A stretch of DNA of 64,000 nucleotides from Pleodorina starrii. Its lineage: Eukaryota; Chlorophyta; Chlorophyceae; Chlamydomonadales; Volvocaceae. Location of the stretch: positions 632,501 to 696,500 of the forward strand of contig BRXU01000045.1 in the NCBI GenBank assembly GCA_030267565.1, read 5' to 3'. The notes under the pieces are model-generated. The model searched no databases and was not told where the DNA came from. It saw only the letters and a list, made by a program, of their open reading frames with translations. A program made the position numbers and the translations under genes. This document shows positions 53,501 through 64,000 of the stretch, piece by piece (position 1 is the stretch's first letter; each line of letters starts with the position of its first letter).

Positions 53501-54439
53501 GGAGAGCGCCCGTCGCCTGACTCGGCTGCTTGAGCTCGACGCGGCGCGTCCAGCTAACTGCGGGGGCCTGCAGCGGGCTCCGAGCATGTTTTCGAGCGGG
53601 ATGGGTTGTCGTTTTCTTGCTTGCAGGCATGGCCTGTCTCGTCGTTTTGATGCTAGGTATCGTGTGGGTTTGGGGGGTCGATTCGTGCACTCCGTGTCGG
53701 GTTTTGGGGGACTCGTTTGGGGAGCTTGGTGGCACGGGGGCGGCACAGGAGGCTCTTGGTTAGATAGATTTACAACACGTTCAGACGGGGCCGCCGGTAA
53801 GAGGCGGCCGAAGATGACCCACGGGTCAAGGCAAGGGGCGGGGGGCCGGTGTGATCTGTGCAGCACTGCTGCTTTTCGGGGGGCTTTACCGGTGAGGCTG
53901 GCGTTCTGTTTGGGAGGCTTGCAAGCGCAGGGACTGGCAATGCTGTATTACTGGCCGCTTGCAATTTGGCGACCTGTACTGCTGACGCGGCCCACTGGAT
54001 GATCGTCTCATGTATCTCCCTTGGCCGTCAGATATCGGAAATGTTTGGTGTATATCAGCAGGTTTTGTTCGCCCATGAATATGGGACTTCGCTGATGGTT
54101 GTCTTGTGATTTCGCTGTGTCGTGCTTCGGAAGTGTCCGTTCGCATAGCTGCAGTGTTTACTTTCCAAAGTAAAATGGCGTTATTCTGTGCCGATGTTAC
54201 CTGCGTAGGTGGATTGCCTTCTGAGCCGAATGTAAAGCTCCGATCGCCAAAAAAACGAATTCTTCCTGCCAGTCGCGGGCTTCCAACAGCAGCAACAGTA
54301 ACGAAAGCTTATATATTACACAACTGCCGTTGCATTGAGAACGCTTTTAGTGGTATTAGTGGTATGCCTTGAAACGGACTGCCACGCGCTTCCTTAACGA
54401 CCATCGTCGCAGCATTGAACGCGGAAAAGACCGCGCGAA
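53501..54439. other. Intergenic: PEX11 3' UTR and cis-prenyltransferase 5' region
   Basis: No coding sequence supported. A TGTAA word at 54231-54235 could end PEX11 transcripts. A GACCCACGGGTC palindrome occurs at 53816-53827. Confidence 0.5.
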
Positions 54440-55226
54440 ATGTTGTATCTGCCATCGCTTAGAATATGGCTGCGGCGTGCCTGTCAGCTCGTGCTCTGCC
54501 TTCTAGGGCGAGTGCCTGTGCACGTTGCGTTCGTCATGGATGGCAACCGTCGTTATGCAGAGCGGCAGCACGTCGACAAGGCGACCGGGCACACCCACGG
54601 CTACGGAAAGGCAGGTCTTCAATTTTATTTGTTGGGAACAATAGATCGCCAAATTGGCCAAGCGGTGCCCCACGCTGCTTGCAGATGGTCGATGTCATCC
54701 ACTGGTGCGTTGAGCTGGGCGTCAAGTACATCACGGTGTACGCCTTCAGCATCGACAACTTCAAGCGCTCTCCAGACGAGGTGACGGCGCTGATGCGGCT
54801 GGCCGAGCACAAGTACGCAGAGCTGGCGCAGGTAACCCATGCGGGACCGGGGGTCGCCGATCATCCGCTGGTGGTGCTGGTGGCCATGGCGGCTCGTTTC
54901 CCCGGCCGATCTAGTGCATTCGCGCCCGCGCCTGCCCGCCTAATTTCCCGCCACAAAAACCCCAACCACTATCACCCCCAACCGCCAACTCCCAACCACC
55001 CCCTTGCAGGACAACGGCCTGGCCGAGCGCGAGGGCATCCAGATGCACATCGTGGGCGACCTGCAGCTGCTGCCGGGCGCCGTGCAGGGCGCCGCGGCGC
55101 GACTGATGCGCGGCACGGCGGCGCTGCGCAGCCGGCGGGCCACCCTCAACGTTTGCTTCTCCTACACGTAAGAGAGGCGTTACGTGGTGAAAGGTTCTGG
55201 CCGCCGGTTCTGCTACTGCTGCTCCC

Positions 55227-55257
<31 letters not shown>

Positions 55258-56617
55258 GAGTGGGGTTACCGTGTTGCGTCGGCGGTGGCGGCTTCCCCTG
55301 GAGCGGCCTGAGCTGCTGGACCCGCCCCGCTGTTGGCGTCGCTGTGGCATCCCAGTGCAGTGCAGTACGGTGCGCGGCACCTGCCAAACCTGCGTTGCGG
55401 GGCCGTGCCGACTAGCCGCCAGCGGCCCTCATCCGATCGCCGCAATCAACCTGAACACCTCCCTCCTCCCGACCCGACATACACGCGGCCCACCAAAGCC
55501 AGTACCCTACAGCTCCCCCCTGCCCTCAACCTCGCAAACCCCCTCCCCCGCACCGCCCTCACCCCTCCTCCCTCTCTCCCTCCCTCCCCCACGCCGCAGC
55601 GCCAGCGAGGAGTCCGTGACTGCCGTACACGAGCTCCAGGATGCCGTACGCTCAGGCAAGCTGCAGCCCGACGACGTAACGCCCGAGGCGCTGACCGGCG
55701 CGCTGCGCACCGGCGCCGCCTGCCCCCCCGTCGACCTGCTCGTCCGAACCTCCGGGGAAACCCGCCTCTCCGACTTTCTGCTGTGGCAATCCGCCCACGC
55801 GCACCTGTGCTACCTGCCCACGCTGTGGCCCGACCTGTCGTACTGGGACTTTGCGCGGTGCGTGCTGTCGTACCAGCGCCACGCGCGCACGCTGGCGGAC
55901 CTGCGCCGCCGCGCGGCGGTGCGGCTGGCGGCGGCGGCGGGGGTGGCGGCGGGTCGCTGCGGGCGCGACGGTGAGGAGCAGGATGGCGAGGAGGGCTGCC
56001 CACAGCAGCAGCAGCAGCAGCAGAAAGAGCAGGAGGGGGCTGGGGGTGCGGAGGGCAGCGCGGCTGGGCTGCAGCAGCGGAGCTGCGGCGCCTGCGCAAC
56101 GGCGCCGGCAGAGGCACGGGCGTCCGCGGCTGCTTCGCGGGGCGTGGCTCCGTCGGCGCCAGTAGTGGCGGAGACAGCCAGCAGCGCCACGTCAGCAGCG
56201 CAGGGCGCCGATGGGGAGGAGGCCGCTCGCGCTCAGGATGACCTTCCGGGCCATCGCGCTGCGTCGCTGGACGCGACAGACGGCGGGTGCGGTCGCGCAG
56301 GGAGCGCGGGTGGCAGAGGTGATGATGGGCCGCAGCGTGGGCCACCGGGGATGTCGTTGCCGCTGGCGGACTGGTATCTTGGCTCGTGGTTTCGGAGACT
56401 GGTTATCGGGGGCTTATGGCTGTTGGGTTGGCGTGGCGATGGCGTGGGCGTAGTGTCGGCGACTGGGGCCAGCAGCGGTAGCGGCAGCGGTCGGGGGAGG
56501 AGCGGCGGCGGCGGCGGTGGCGGTGGGGCTGCTGGCCGGGAGGTGCGTCTGCTACGCTTCTTTGAGCGGCTGGAGCAGGCGCGGCTCGCGTGGATTGCAG
56601 CGCACGCGGACCTCTAG
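54440..56617 (+). CDS. cis-Prenyltransferase, dehydrodolichyl diphosphate synthase type
   Basis: Exons 54440-54610, 54685-54831, 55010-55167 and 55600-56617 give 497 residues. After a hydrophobic start (LRRACQLVLCLLG) comes HVAFVMDGNRRYAERQ, the pyrophosphate-binding FxMDGNRR motif with its catalytic Asp. Then GHTHGYGK-MVDVIHWCVELG, ITVYAFSIDNFKRSPDEV, IQMHIVGDLQLLP, LNVCFSYT, and the C-terminal active-site block LLVRTSGETRLSDFLLWQSA with LCYLPTLWPDL, all in the family order. The Arg-x-Ser-Gly-Glu substrate site is present. The enzyme elongates FPP with IPP to dehydrodolichyl diphosphate for ER glycosylation, in complex with a NUS1/Lew1-type partner; the C-terminal RxG of the partner is not seen. 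Intron 1 (54611-54684) must be GC-AG (AAG|GCAGGT): the nearby GT donor breaks the phase. A ~220-residue Gln/Ala/Gly-rich extension follows the catalytic domain. Confidence 0.9.
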
Positions 56618-57694
56618 GAACTAGGATGCATGCGTGATTCACACAGTGGCGTCCGTTCGTGAACCGTGGGTCTGCAGCGCTCGTCTTTGGGCGGGCGGGG
56701 CCGGGCCGGGGGCGGGGGGCCGGGGCGGCGCCGGCCGTGACCCGCGGGGTCGGGCCGTGAGACCACCCGTGGAAAGGGCCCATGAGACCACCCGTAGGTA
56801 GGCCTGCGGGGAGCGAGCTACCCCAGCCACAGGTGGGGTCTGGTCAACCAGGGTCAAACGCAGCGCCCGAGGAAGCGCCCCGCCTACGATCCTATCCGGC
56901 CCCGGCCACACCCTAAATGCCAACTCCTCTGACAATGGCTGGGGAATCCATTTTAAGCCGCAGCCTTGGCGGTCCTTGTCGTCTTTCTCTACGCGCTTTG
57001 TCGCTTCGGCGCTCCCCTGCTGCTGCGCCCATCGGGAGCCCTTGTACAACGCACGAGGGGCGCGCTTGATGAGAAAACACTTGACACCGTGTGGGGTAGC
57101 TGCTTTAATGGCAATCAAAAGCAGTCAATGATGGAGAGTTGTGTCCGGCCCCGGAACCGAGCAGGATTTCAACTGGCTCTGGAGCCACGCCCCGGCAACG
57201 AAAATTCCAATAGCGACCTTCCAATTGAACCTATTTGCCAAAAACAACTGTGTGTAACATTTAATACTGCGATGCGTTTGGGGCTTCAGGTGTTGAGTGT
57301 GACGCTAGGGCTAACTGCCACTCGCTGACGAGGACATCCGCGTCCACTAGTCTACGCGTTTGGTTTTGCAAAAATTGAAAATACATATTGTGGAGCCAAT
57401 TCTGTACACTCCTGGTATATGGAAGCATAGGAGCGTCAATACGACGAAAGCAACGGCAGAGTTCACAATTTAGAGACCTAGCGGGCGATGCCTTTTGGAG
57501 CTCCCCAGGAGGGTTAATATGGCGCATCCATTTCAGCAGCGCAAGCTTTTCATCACGGTGCGTGCCTCACCGAGGACCTGACAAACAGCAATTTCCCAGC
57601 TCAGCACGTCTCAGCCCCCGCCCAAATCCATGACAGGTTTGCAAGGCCGAAATCGGGTGGGACCAGCCTGAGTCGTCTTCTCTCCAATCGGGAT
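56618..57694. other. Intergenic: 3' UTR of the cis-prenyltransferase and upstream region of the C2-domain gene
   Basis: No gene supported. Two copies of a GAGACCACCCGT phrase at 56,759 and 56,786. TGTAA at 57253-57257 is a possible polyadenylation word, 636 bp after the stop. Confidence 0.5.
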
Positions 57695-60600
57695 ATGTCA
57701 CGCTGGTGGCTGGGCCTTTCCGGTGAGAGGGGCATCTGTTGGCGTTGGCATCTGGGTGCCCCAAGGCGGAGCAACGGTTGGTCCCCGAAGACCTTGGACA
57801 AAGTGCCCCCACTCCGCATTGCCTTCGCGCATGAGACCTTCATCCTTACATCAGTCTCTTGCCGTGCGGTCGGCACTGCGTTATTAAAGAAGCCGTGAGA
57901 GGAGGTACAAGACCCCGGAGCCCTTCACCGCCACCACCAAACGCCCACACCAAACCCTAAAACGCCCGCAACCCAAATCGCCGCAAGCCCCCTAATACTT
58001 CCCCCGCATCCCCGCTTCCGCTCCCCATCACAGCGCCTCCACACGCAGCGTGCCGGCAACCCGCAGAGCCCGTGGAGCCGCCGCCGCCGCCACCTCGGCC
58101 CCCGCCCCCTCCTCCTCTTCCGCTGCTCCTGCTTCCACTAGTCAGCAGCTGAGCTGGGCTCCCTCCCTGGGCGGCGAGGTGTTTGTGTTGACGGAGGACG
58201 GTCTGCTGGTGGCGGATCTGACGGTGGGGGTGGAGCTGTGGGGGCGCAGGGAGACGGGGGGAAGGTGGGGCGCGTCGTCGGAGGGGGTGTACGCGCAGGT
58301 GAGGGGGTTGGGGGGGGGTTGGGGCGGGTTCGGGGGGGGGGGACGGGGGGAGGGAGGGAGGGAGGGGGCCCCGGGGCCGGAGACGAGGGAGCGGGGGGCG
58401 GGGTGTCAAGGGTAGGAGGGAGGGAGGGAAAAGGATAATGCGGCTGAAAGCTGAATGCAGGCTGATGGGGCACGCGGCGCAGGGAGGGAGAAGCGGCGCA
58501 AGGGGGAAAAGGATAATTTTGGGTTTGTCGTACTCGCTGCCGTACTGATCTTCCCGCAACCTGGTCTCTGCACCCCGGCTCCAAACTTTCCACAAGCGCT
58601 TCGCCTTTTCTTTCCTCGCCCGTCGCTCCCCGCCCCCCGCCCCCCGCCCGCTCCCTGGCGGACTGTCGTACTTGGGGTAACCCCGCCCGCCTCCCCACGC
58701 TACCACCACCATCATAACCCGCCCACCTCCTCACCCGCCCATCCCTGGAGCTTCGCCCTTCAGTCTGAGATCTGTCTGGATGCGGAGGGGCAGGCGCTGC
58801 TGCTGTCGGGCAGGTGCCTGGAGGTGAGGCTGCCGCTGATGGCGCCGTCGTCGCAGGGCGGCAAGGAGGCAGGAGGCGGAGGCGGGAAAGGCAAGGGAGG
58901 TGGCGGCGGCGGTGGCGGCGGCGGCAGGGCCGGTGCCGCTGCTGCTGCGGCGGCACAACAGCAGCAGTCTTCGGCGCCTGTGCTGGGTGTGTTGGCGCTC
59001 AGCATGCTGCTGCAGCCGGCGGATGCGGAGGCAGGTGGGTGGGGCGGTGGGTGGGTCAAGCGGTGGGTGGGTGGGTGCCATTGTTGTTTAAGGGTTTTCT
59101 TGCCGCCGTGTCGTGGATTAATGGCGTCATGGAGTTGTGCCTCGCTGGGGTGCATGTGGGTCCGTGCATGTGGGTCCGTGCATGCACGTGTCCTTGTGAT
59201 ACACCCTCCGCACTCGGCCTATATACCCCCCTCCCTCTCGCCCCGCTCCCCTCACCCCTCCCCGCTCCCTCACCCCTCCCGCTGCCCCCCTCCCGCTGCC
59301 CCCTCACCCCCCCTGTCCAGTGGTTTCCCGCCACCTGCCCCCCGAGCTGGTTCCCCGGCTGCTGCTGGACACCAGCCGACTGCTGCCCGGGGCGGTGGTG
59401 CGAGGAGCGGCGGGGGTGGCTTACGTGGACCCGTGCGTCGTGTTCCTGAGGTGAGGATGGTGGGGCGGTGGTGAGGGTGGGGGCGGTCAGGGTGGGGGAA
59501 GGGGAGAAAGGGGCGGTGGTGCCAACAATGCAAGCGAGCGCGGCGCTGCATTGGTGGTGGTGGTGGTGGCAGGGAGGCGGCTTGAGAGGCGGGGCTGGCC
59601 GGGCAAGGGGCAATCGGGTCCCACTGACAAGGCCCCCGCATGCGACCCAAATCGGTTTCCCCACTTTCTCTTGTTTTGTTTTATTTATATATTTTTATAA
59701 TTTATATATTTTATTATTATTTACTTATGTATTATTTATTTATTTATTTATATTGTTTATTTATTTTTTCAACTCGGCGCCCTGCATACCCTGCTTGCAC
59801 CACCTTCCCGGCTCGCGTGACTGGTCAATGGTTGCCAATTTCGCATCTCGCGTCGTCGACTCGTCCTGGTCGTGGTGGCGGTGGGCGTACAAACTCGCGG
59901 CCACAGGGTGCGGCTCATTTCGGCATCGGGCCTGGGTCGCGGGGCCAAGGACGGCGCCGCCAGCCGCAGCTCCACCCCCGGCCACCGCCACCACCACCAC
60001 CTCCAGCCACACGGCGGAGGCGGAGGCGGAGGAGGTCCAGGGGGGCTTCCGGGGCAGCTGCAGGACCTTGGCGCCAAGCTGCAGGCGCACATGGACCGAA
60101 CCATGGGTCATGTCGGTGCGTTCCTGAGCCGTCTCAAAGAGCAGCACGGCAGGAAACGAGGGGGAGGCGGAGGAGGCGGAGGTGCGGCGGCTGCGGCGGC
60201 GGAGCCGCCGTCCGCGAGGCAACGCGCGCCGGCGTCGGCGGCGGAGCCGGCGTCTGCGGCGCCGGCGGCCGGTACGGAACCGGCGGGTACGGCAGCTAGT
60301 ACGGCGCGGCGGAGGTCGATGGAGGCGCTGCATAGCCACGATATCAGCAGCGGCAGCGGCGGTGGAGGAGGAGGAGGTGGCGGAGGCGGAGGCAAGGACG
60401 TTGACCATGCGGCGGCGGAGGCGGTTATGTCGTTGCTGGAGAGCAACGGCTTTGCCGTTGTGGACAACCGCCGCCTGTCCAACTACTTTTGGTGCAAGGT
60501 GCGGCGGGCGCGGAGGGGTCTAGGACCCGGTGCAAGATCGGGCATGTGTTTACTCCTTCGTTCCGTCGCCTGCGCTTATTGTACGACGACAATGTGCGCA

Positions 60601-63600
60601 CATGATGATGCCGTACCTCCTGCCGCCCCATGTCGTACACACAGGTATCGTGCGAGGGGCAGTACCACACCAGCCGGCTGGTGCCCGTCTCCGGCGGCGC
60701 CGTACGGTGGGACGAGACGTTTGTCATCGCCGCGCTGCGGCCCGCACGGAACGCGCCGCTGGAAATCGAGTTGTACGGCAGTAACGACAGCAAGTACGAC
60801 GACAGGGGTTGGGTCCTGTCTTCTTCTGTGCTTGGTCGGTCTCCCTCTCACTTCGTCGTACGAACAAAGCACGCACGATGTTTCGTCAACGCCATTCAAC
60901 GCCACTCACTCACTCGCTCGCTCGCTCACTCACTCGCTCGCTCGATGGTCCGCAGGTCGCGCGGCAAAGTGGTGTGCCAGCTGTCCGTACCGCTGTGCGA
61001 CCTGATGGACCAGGTGCTCCGAAACCACCACCAACGACTTTTGGACGAGCGCCAACCAACTCCGCCCCAGCCGCCCTACCCGGAACCGCACCCTCCGCAG
61101 TCACCGCACCCCCACTCGCGTAGTTGGCGCCAGGTCGCCGCTGCACTGCCCGGGGCGGGAGTGCTGCGGTCCGCCGTCGCTGCCGCGGCCGCGGCAGCGG
61201 CCGCCGGCGCCGGCGGCGGCGGCGTCGCCGCCGGCGGCGTCAACGGGCTGCCGCCGTACCATCCCGACAGCTGGACGCGAGGTCGGGCGGTGCTGACGGC
61301 TCGGATCGGTGGACCCGGCGGCAGCGCGTCAGCGATCCTCGGGTCACCCGTCGGCCCCGGCGGCGGCGCGCGCGAGTGCAGGTTTCAGTTGGAAGTTGAG
61401 TTGGTTGACGCTGACCCACGGGCCACCGCCAACGGCACGCAGCTGCTGCCCTGGGCGCAGCAGCCGCACCACTCCCATCTCCAGGGAGGGGCACTGCTGG
61501 GCGGCGGGGAGTTGGCGGGCGCCCTCCGCGCCAGCGTCGACGGTGACGGCGGCGGCGGCGGCGAAGCCGCCGCCGCTGCCGCCACCGCCGCCGCCACCGG
61601 CTCGTCGACGCCGTACACTGGCGTCACAGCGACGCGGCAGGACTCGGAGGGCAGCGTGGTGATTGGGGCGGCGGCGGTGGCAGGTGCCGACGGCGGAGCC
61701 GCGGCCGTACTGAGCCCGCCCTGGAGTCCGGTCTCTCGGAGCGGTGTCGGCGGCGGCGGCGGCGGCGGTGGCGCGCTGATTCGTGCGGGTGTGGGCACCG
61801 GTGGCGTCCTGAGGTACGGCAGGCGCTCACTAACTCATGCGCGCGCTTGGGCTGTGTTCGTGCCAACCCGTGCCCTGCCCTGCCCTGCCTGGTCGTGTCC
61901 TGTCTTGCCAACGACTGGCTTTCGCCGCGTCCGAAAACCCTAAAACCCTAACAACCGTATGCGCCCCTCTTGTCCGCCACTCCATCCCGCCGCCATCCTG
62001 CCCTGCCCGGGGATCCTGCCTCCCGACTGCGTTCCCAGTCTGGGCTCCATCGTGGCTTCCTGCGGCCCACACGAAGGCGCGCCGGCGGCGGGTTTGGGAG
62101 CAGCGGTGGCGGCGGCGGCGGCGCCGCCGACGCCGCCGCCGCTGGCAGGCGAGGAGGACCTCTGGCTTCCGCCGCGAGGCCTGCCGCACATCCGCAGCCA
62201 CGTCGCCGACGGTGCCGCGGCCGCCGTACAGAGCTCCCTCTCGCCGACGGCGACGGAGGCGGCGGCGGCGGACGCCTCCCCATTCGCTACCGCCGCCGCC
62301 GCTGACCGCAGCGAGCCGACGACCGCACCGGAAACTGGCGTGCCGAGCACACCCGTCGTGGGGCGGGCTGCCCCTGGAGCAGGGCCGGCGGCGGAGGCGG
62401 CGGCTCCGCCGCCGCCGGGGTTCTGTACGGCAGCCGCCCTCGCTGCCAGCGCCTGCGCCACCCTGTCGCTGGTCTGTCACGACTTGGAGCTGGAGCGGCC
62501 GCCGGAGGCGGCCGTCGGCGGCGCCGGCGTCGCCGTCGGCGGCCAGGCTGCGCAGCACGCCGCCGCCGTCGCCGCCATCACGCAGGGCGACTACTTTGTC
62601 GCGATTCGCTGCGGCGCGGTGTGGGTAACAACCAACAGCCTTCGAGTCGTGGGGACCGGCGCCGGTGCCGCCGGCGCCGCCAGCGCCAGCGCCGCGGCCG
62701 CCGCCGCCGCTGGCGGCGGCGGCGGCAGCGGCGGCGCGCGGCTGACGCCGCATCTTGGTCTGGTGGCTCCGCTGCTGAAGCCATCGGCCCTGGTCAGCCT
62801 GGCGCTGTTCCGCCGTACTGACGTGGTAGCGGGGAAAAAGGTACGACGGTACGTCCGTACGACATATTCAACGAAACCTAATCCACACGTTCACTAATCC
62901 GCTTTCACTCCGGGCGTGGCGCCATCCGTCGTCCGTCCGGCATCCCCTGCCCATGGCCCCGCTCTCGATCTCGCAGCCCCACAACGTGTAGCCCACAGCC
63001 ACCCCCGGCCACCCCCGGCCACCATAACCTCCCTCCCCGTCTTCCTCATCCCCACCCCGCCTCCGCCTCCGCCTACCGTATCCGCCTCCCCGCCTCCGCC
63101 TCCGCCTATCCTCCGCTGCAGGTCCTCAACGTTCGCGCCATGATCGGCATGCTGGCTGCCGAGCAGCTGGTGGGCAAACTGCGCTTCCGGGCCTCCAGCC
63201 TGGTACCGGGCAGGCCCGTCACCGTGTGTCTGCCGCTGAAGGGTGCGTGGGTTTAACGCGGTTTTAAAGCTGTTCTAGGCAGGGAGGCGTCTGGTAAGGT
63301 CTGGGGAAAGGCGCAGCCGCCCTTTTCCTTCACCCACGACCCTGGGCCCTCCCTGGACCCGCACACACACACGCCCCGCCCCCGCCCCCCACTCCCTCCG
63401 CTCCCTCCCCCGCCCTGCCACAGCCGAGCGCTCCGGCCCTCGCCCCTGCGCCACGGTGGCCTGGTGCCGCCTGACGCTGCTGCTGGCTCTGGGGCCGGGA
63501 GGTCTGTCCAGATTGGTGGCGGGATACTCGGAGCCGCCCACCTACCCGCCGGTGGCGATGCTGCAGGTACGGCACGTGTGTGGGCTCGCCTCGGGGTTGA

Positions 63601-63871
63601 TTGGGGCTAGACATTGCTCGGCTTGGGGCTGGGCTGGGTTGGGTTGCGGATATGCAACGCAGCGCGGCTGCCGCGCGTCTATGTGCCCGCATCCCTCCCG
63701 GCCGCATCTCTCCCTCCCTCCCTCCGCCCCTGCCCACCGGTGCCCCCCCCCCCGCCCCCAGGAGGGCGCCGTGCCTGGTGCGGGTCAGAGCCCCACACTG
63801 CCGCTGCTGGACCCCTCCAAGAAGGTGGAGCCGGAGGCGCTGGGCAGGAGGAAGCGGAGGCTGCTCATCAA
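57695..63871 (+). CDS. Large C2-domain protein, 3' end beyond the window
   Basis: In-phase exons: 57695-57894 (tentative first), 58049-58298, 58764-59034, 59321-59450, 59907-60498, 60645-60793, 60956-61813, 62039-62840, 63122-63242, 63424-63566 and 63762-63871; more than 1,150 residues, with an open donor at the end. The best-defined domain starts at FLRVRLISASGLGRG, is split by a Gly/Ala-rich loop of ~150 residues, and resumes at NYFWCKVSCEGQYHTSRLVP, RWDETFVIAALRPARNAPLE, IELYGSNDS and GKVVCQLSVPLCDLM: the beta-strand order of a C2 domain, with an unusually long loop and few of the Asp ligands, so calcium-independent binding is likely. A second C2-like unit runs ATLSLVCHDLELERPPEA, GDYFVAIRCGAVWVTTNSLR, SALVSLALFRRTDVV, KLRFRASSLV and WCRLTLLLALGPG. 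C2 proteins bind membranes or partners; whether this is an MCTP, synaptotagmin-like or other class cannot be told. The donor at 60794 (GTACGA) is the only canonical, in-phase choice there. Confidence 0.6.
59676..59769 (+). repeat. AT-rich intronic island
   Basis: A run of TTTAT/TATTT units about 95 bp long in the intron 59451-59906, in sharp contrast to the GC-rich surroundings. Confidence 0.9.
60908..60946 (+). repeat. CTCG/CTCA microsatellite next to a splice acceptor
   Basis: Tandem CACTCACTCGCTCGCTCG units just upstream of the acceptor at 60954-60955 in the C2-domain gene. Confidence 0.85.
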
Positions 63872-64000
63872 GTGCGTGTGGGGGCTGTGGGGGTGGTGAT
63901 GGTGCGGCTGGGTGGGCGGCTGCTGCGGGGTAGCTCCGAAACCCAAAGAGCAAGCCCTTCGTTTTGCCCTAAAAAACCTTTCGACCCTAAACCTACCCCT

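Noticed and set aside
57567..57876. Two minus-strand ORFs of 81 and 91 codons
   Set aside because: They overlap each other and the plus-strand first exon of the C2-domain gene; no motif.
1..64000. tRNA or rRNA genes
   Set aside because: I looked for conserved T-loop (GGTTCGAATCC-like) and rRNA core words and saw none with a supporting cloverleaf; a covariance-model scan would be decisive.

Overview
The window looks like nuclear DNA of a green alga, most likely a chlorophycean of the Chlamydomonas/Volvox type. The evidence is GC-rich, intron-dense genes with short exons and GTGAGT/GTGCGT-type donors, long Gly/Ala/Pro low-complexity stretches inside proteins, TGTAA-like polyadenylation words, telomere-like CCCTAAAA runs inside introns, and an EFL-type translation factor where many other eukaryotes have EF-1alpha. 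I see no prokaryotic or organellar features. The species cannot be named from sequence alone. For most genes I rebuilt the exons by hand, requiring GT-AG borders and unbroken codon phase; coordinates in the CDS entries span the whole gene and the exons are listed in the text.

Layout. 1-601: last two exons of a DUF819-type membrane protein (+). 2375-8507: a receptor-like protein (signal peptide, beta-helix-like ectodomain, one membrane segment, kinase fold) whose kinase domain lacks key catalytic residues (+). 10853-14367: PEX12 (+). 15534-20307: an unrecognised single-pass membrane protein with a 23-bp tandem repeat in one intron (+). 20308-33200: a gene-poor block with a 53-bp ACTAGT-rich satellite present in both orientations, an AT palindrome, a strongly G-rich stretch, a small heptad-repeat/membrane-tail ORF and two tail-to-tail LINE remnants, one of them split by an 878-bp terminal-inverted-repeat element. 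33528-34812: a PRXL2-type thioredoxin-fold protein (-). 35357-37992: archease (+). 39411-41771: EFL (-). 43028-43333: a possible last exon of a small membrane protein (-). 44835-50566: a ~995-residue unrecognised protein (+). 51114-53500: PEX11 (+). 54440-56617: a dehydrodolichyl-diphosphate-synthase-type cis-prenyltransferase (+). 57695 to the right edge: a large C2-domain protein, cut by the window end (+).

The genes do not form one obvious pathway. PEX12 (matrix-protein import receptor ubiquitination) and PEX11 (peroxisome proliferation) both act at the peroxisome membrane but are 37 kb apart. Archease (tRNA ligation cofactor), EFL (elongation) and cis-prenyltransferase (dolichol for N-glycosylation) are housekeeping. 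The less ordinary parts are the receptor-like probable pseudokinase, the two large unrecognised proteins, and the repeat structures between 20.8 and 33.2 kb.
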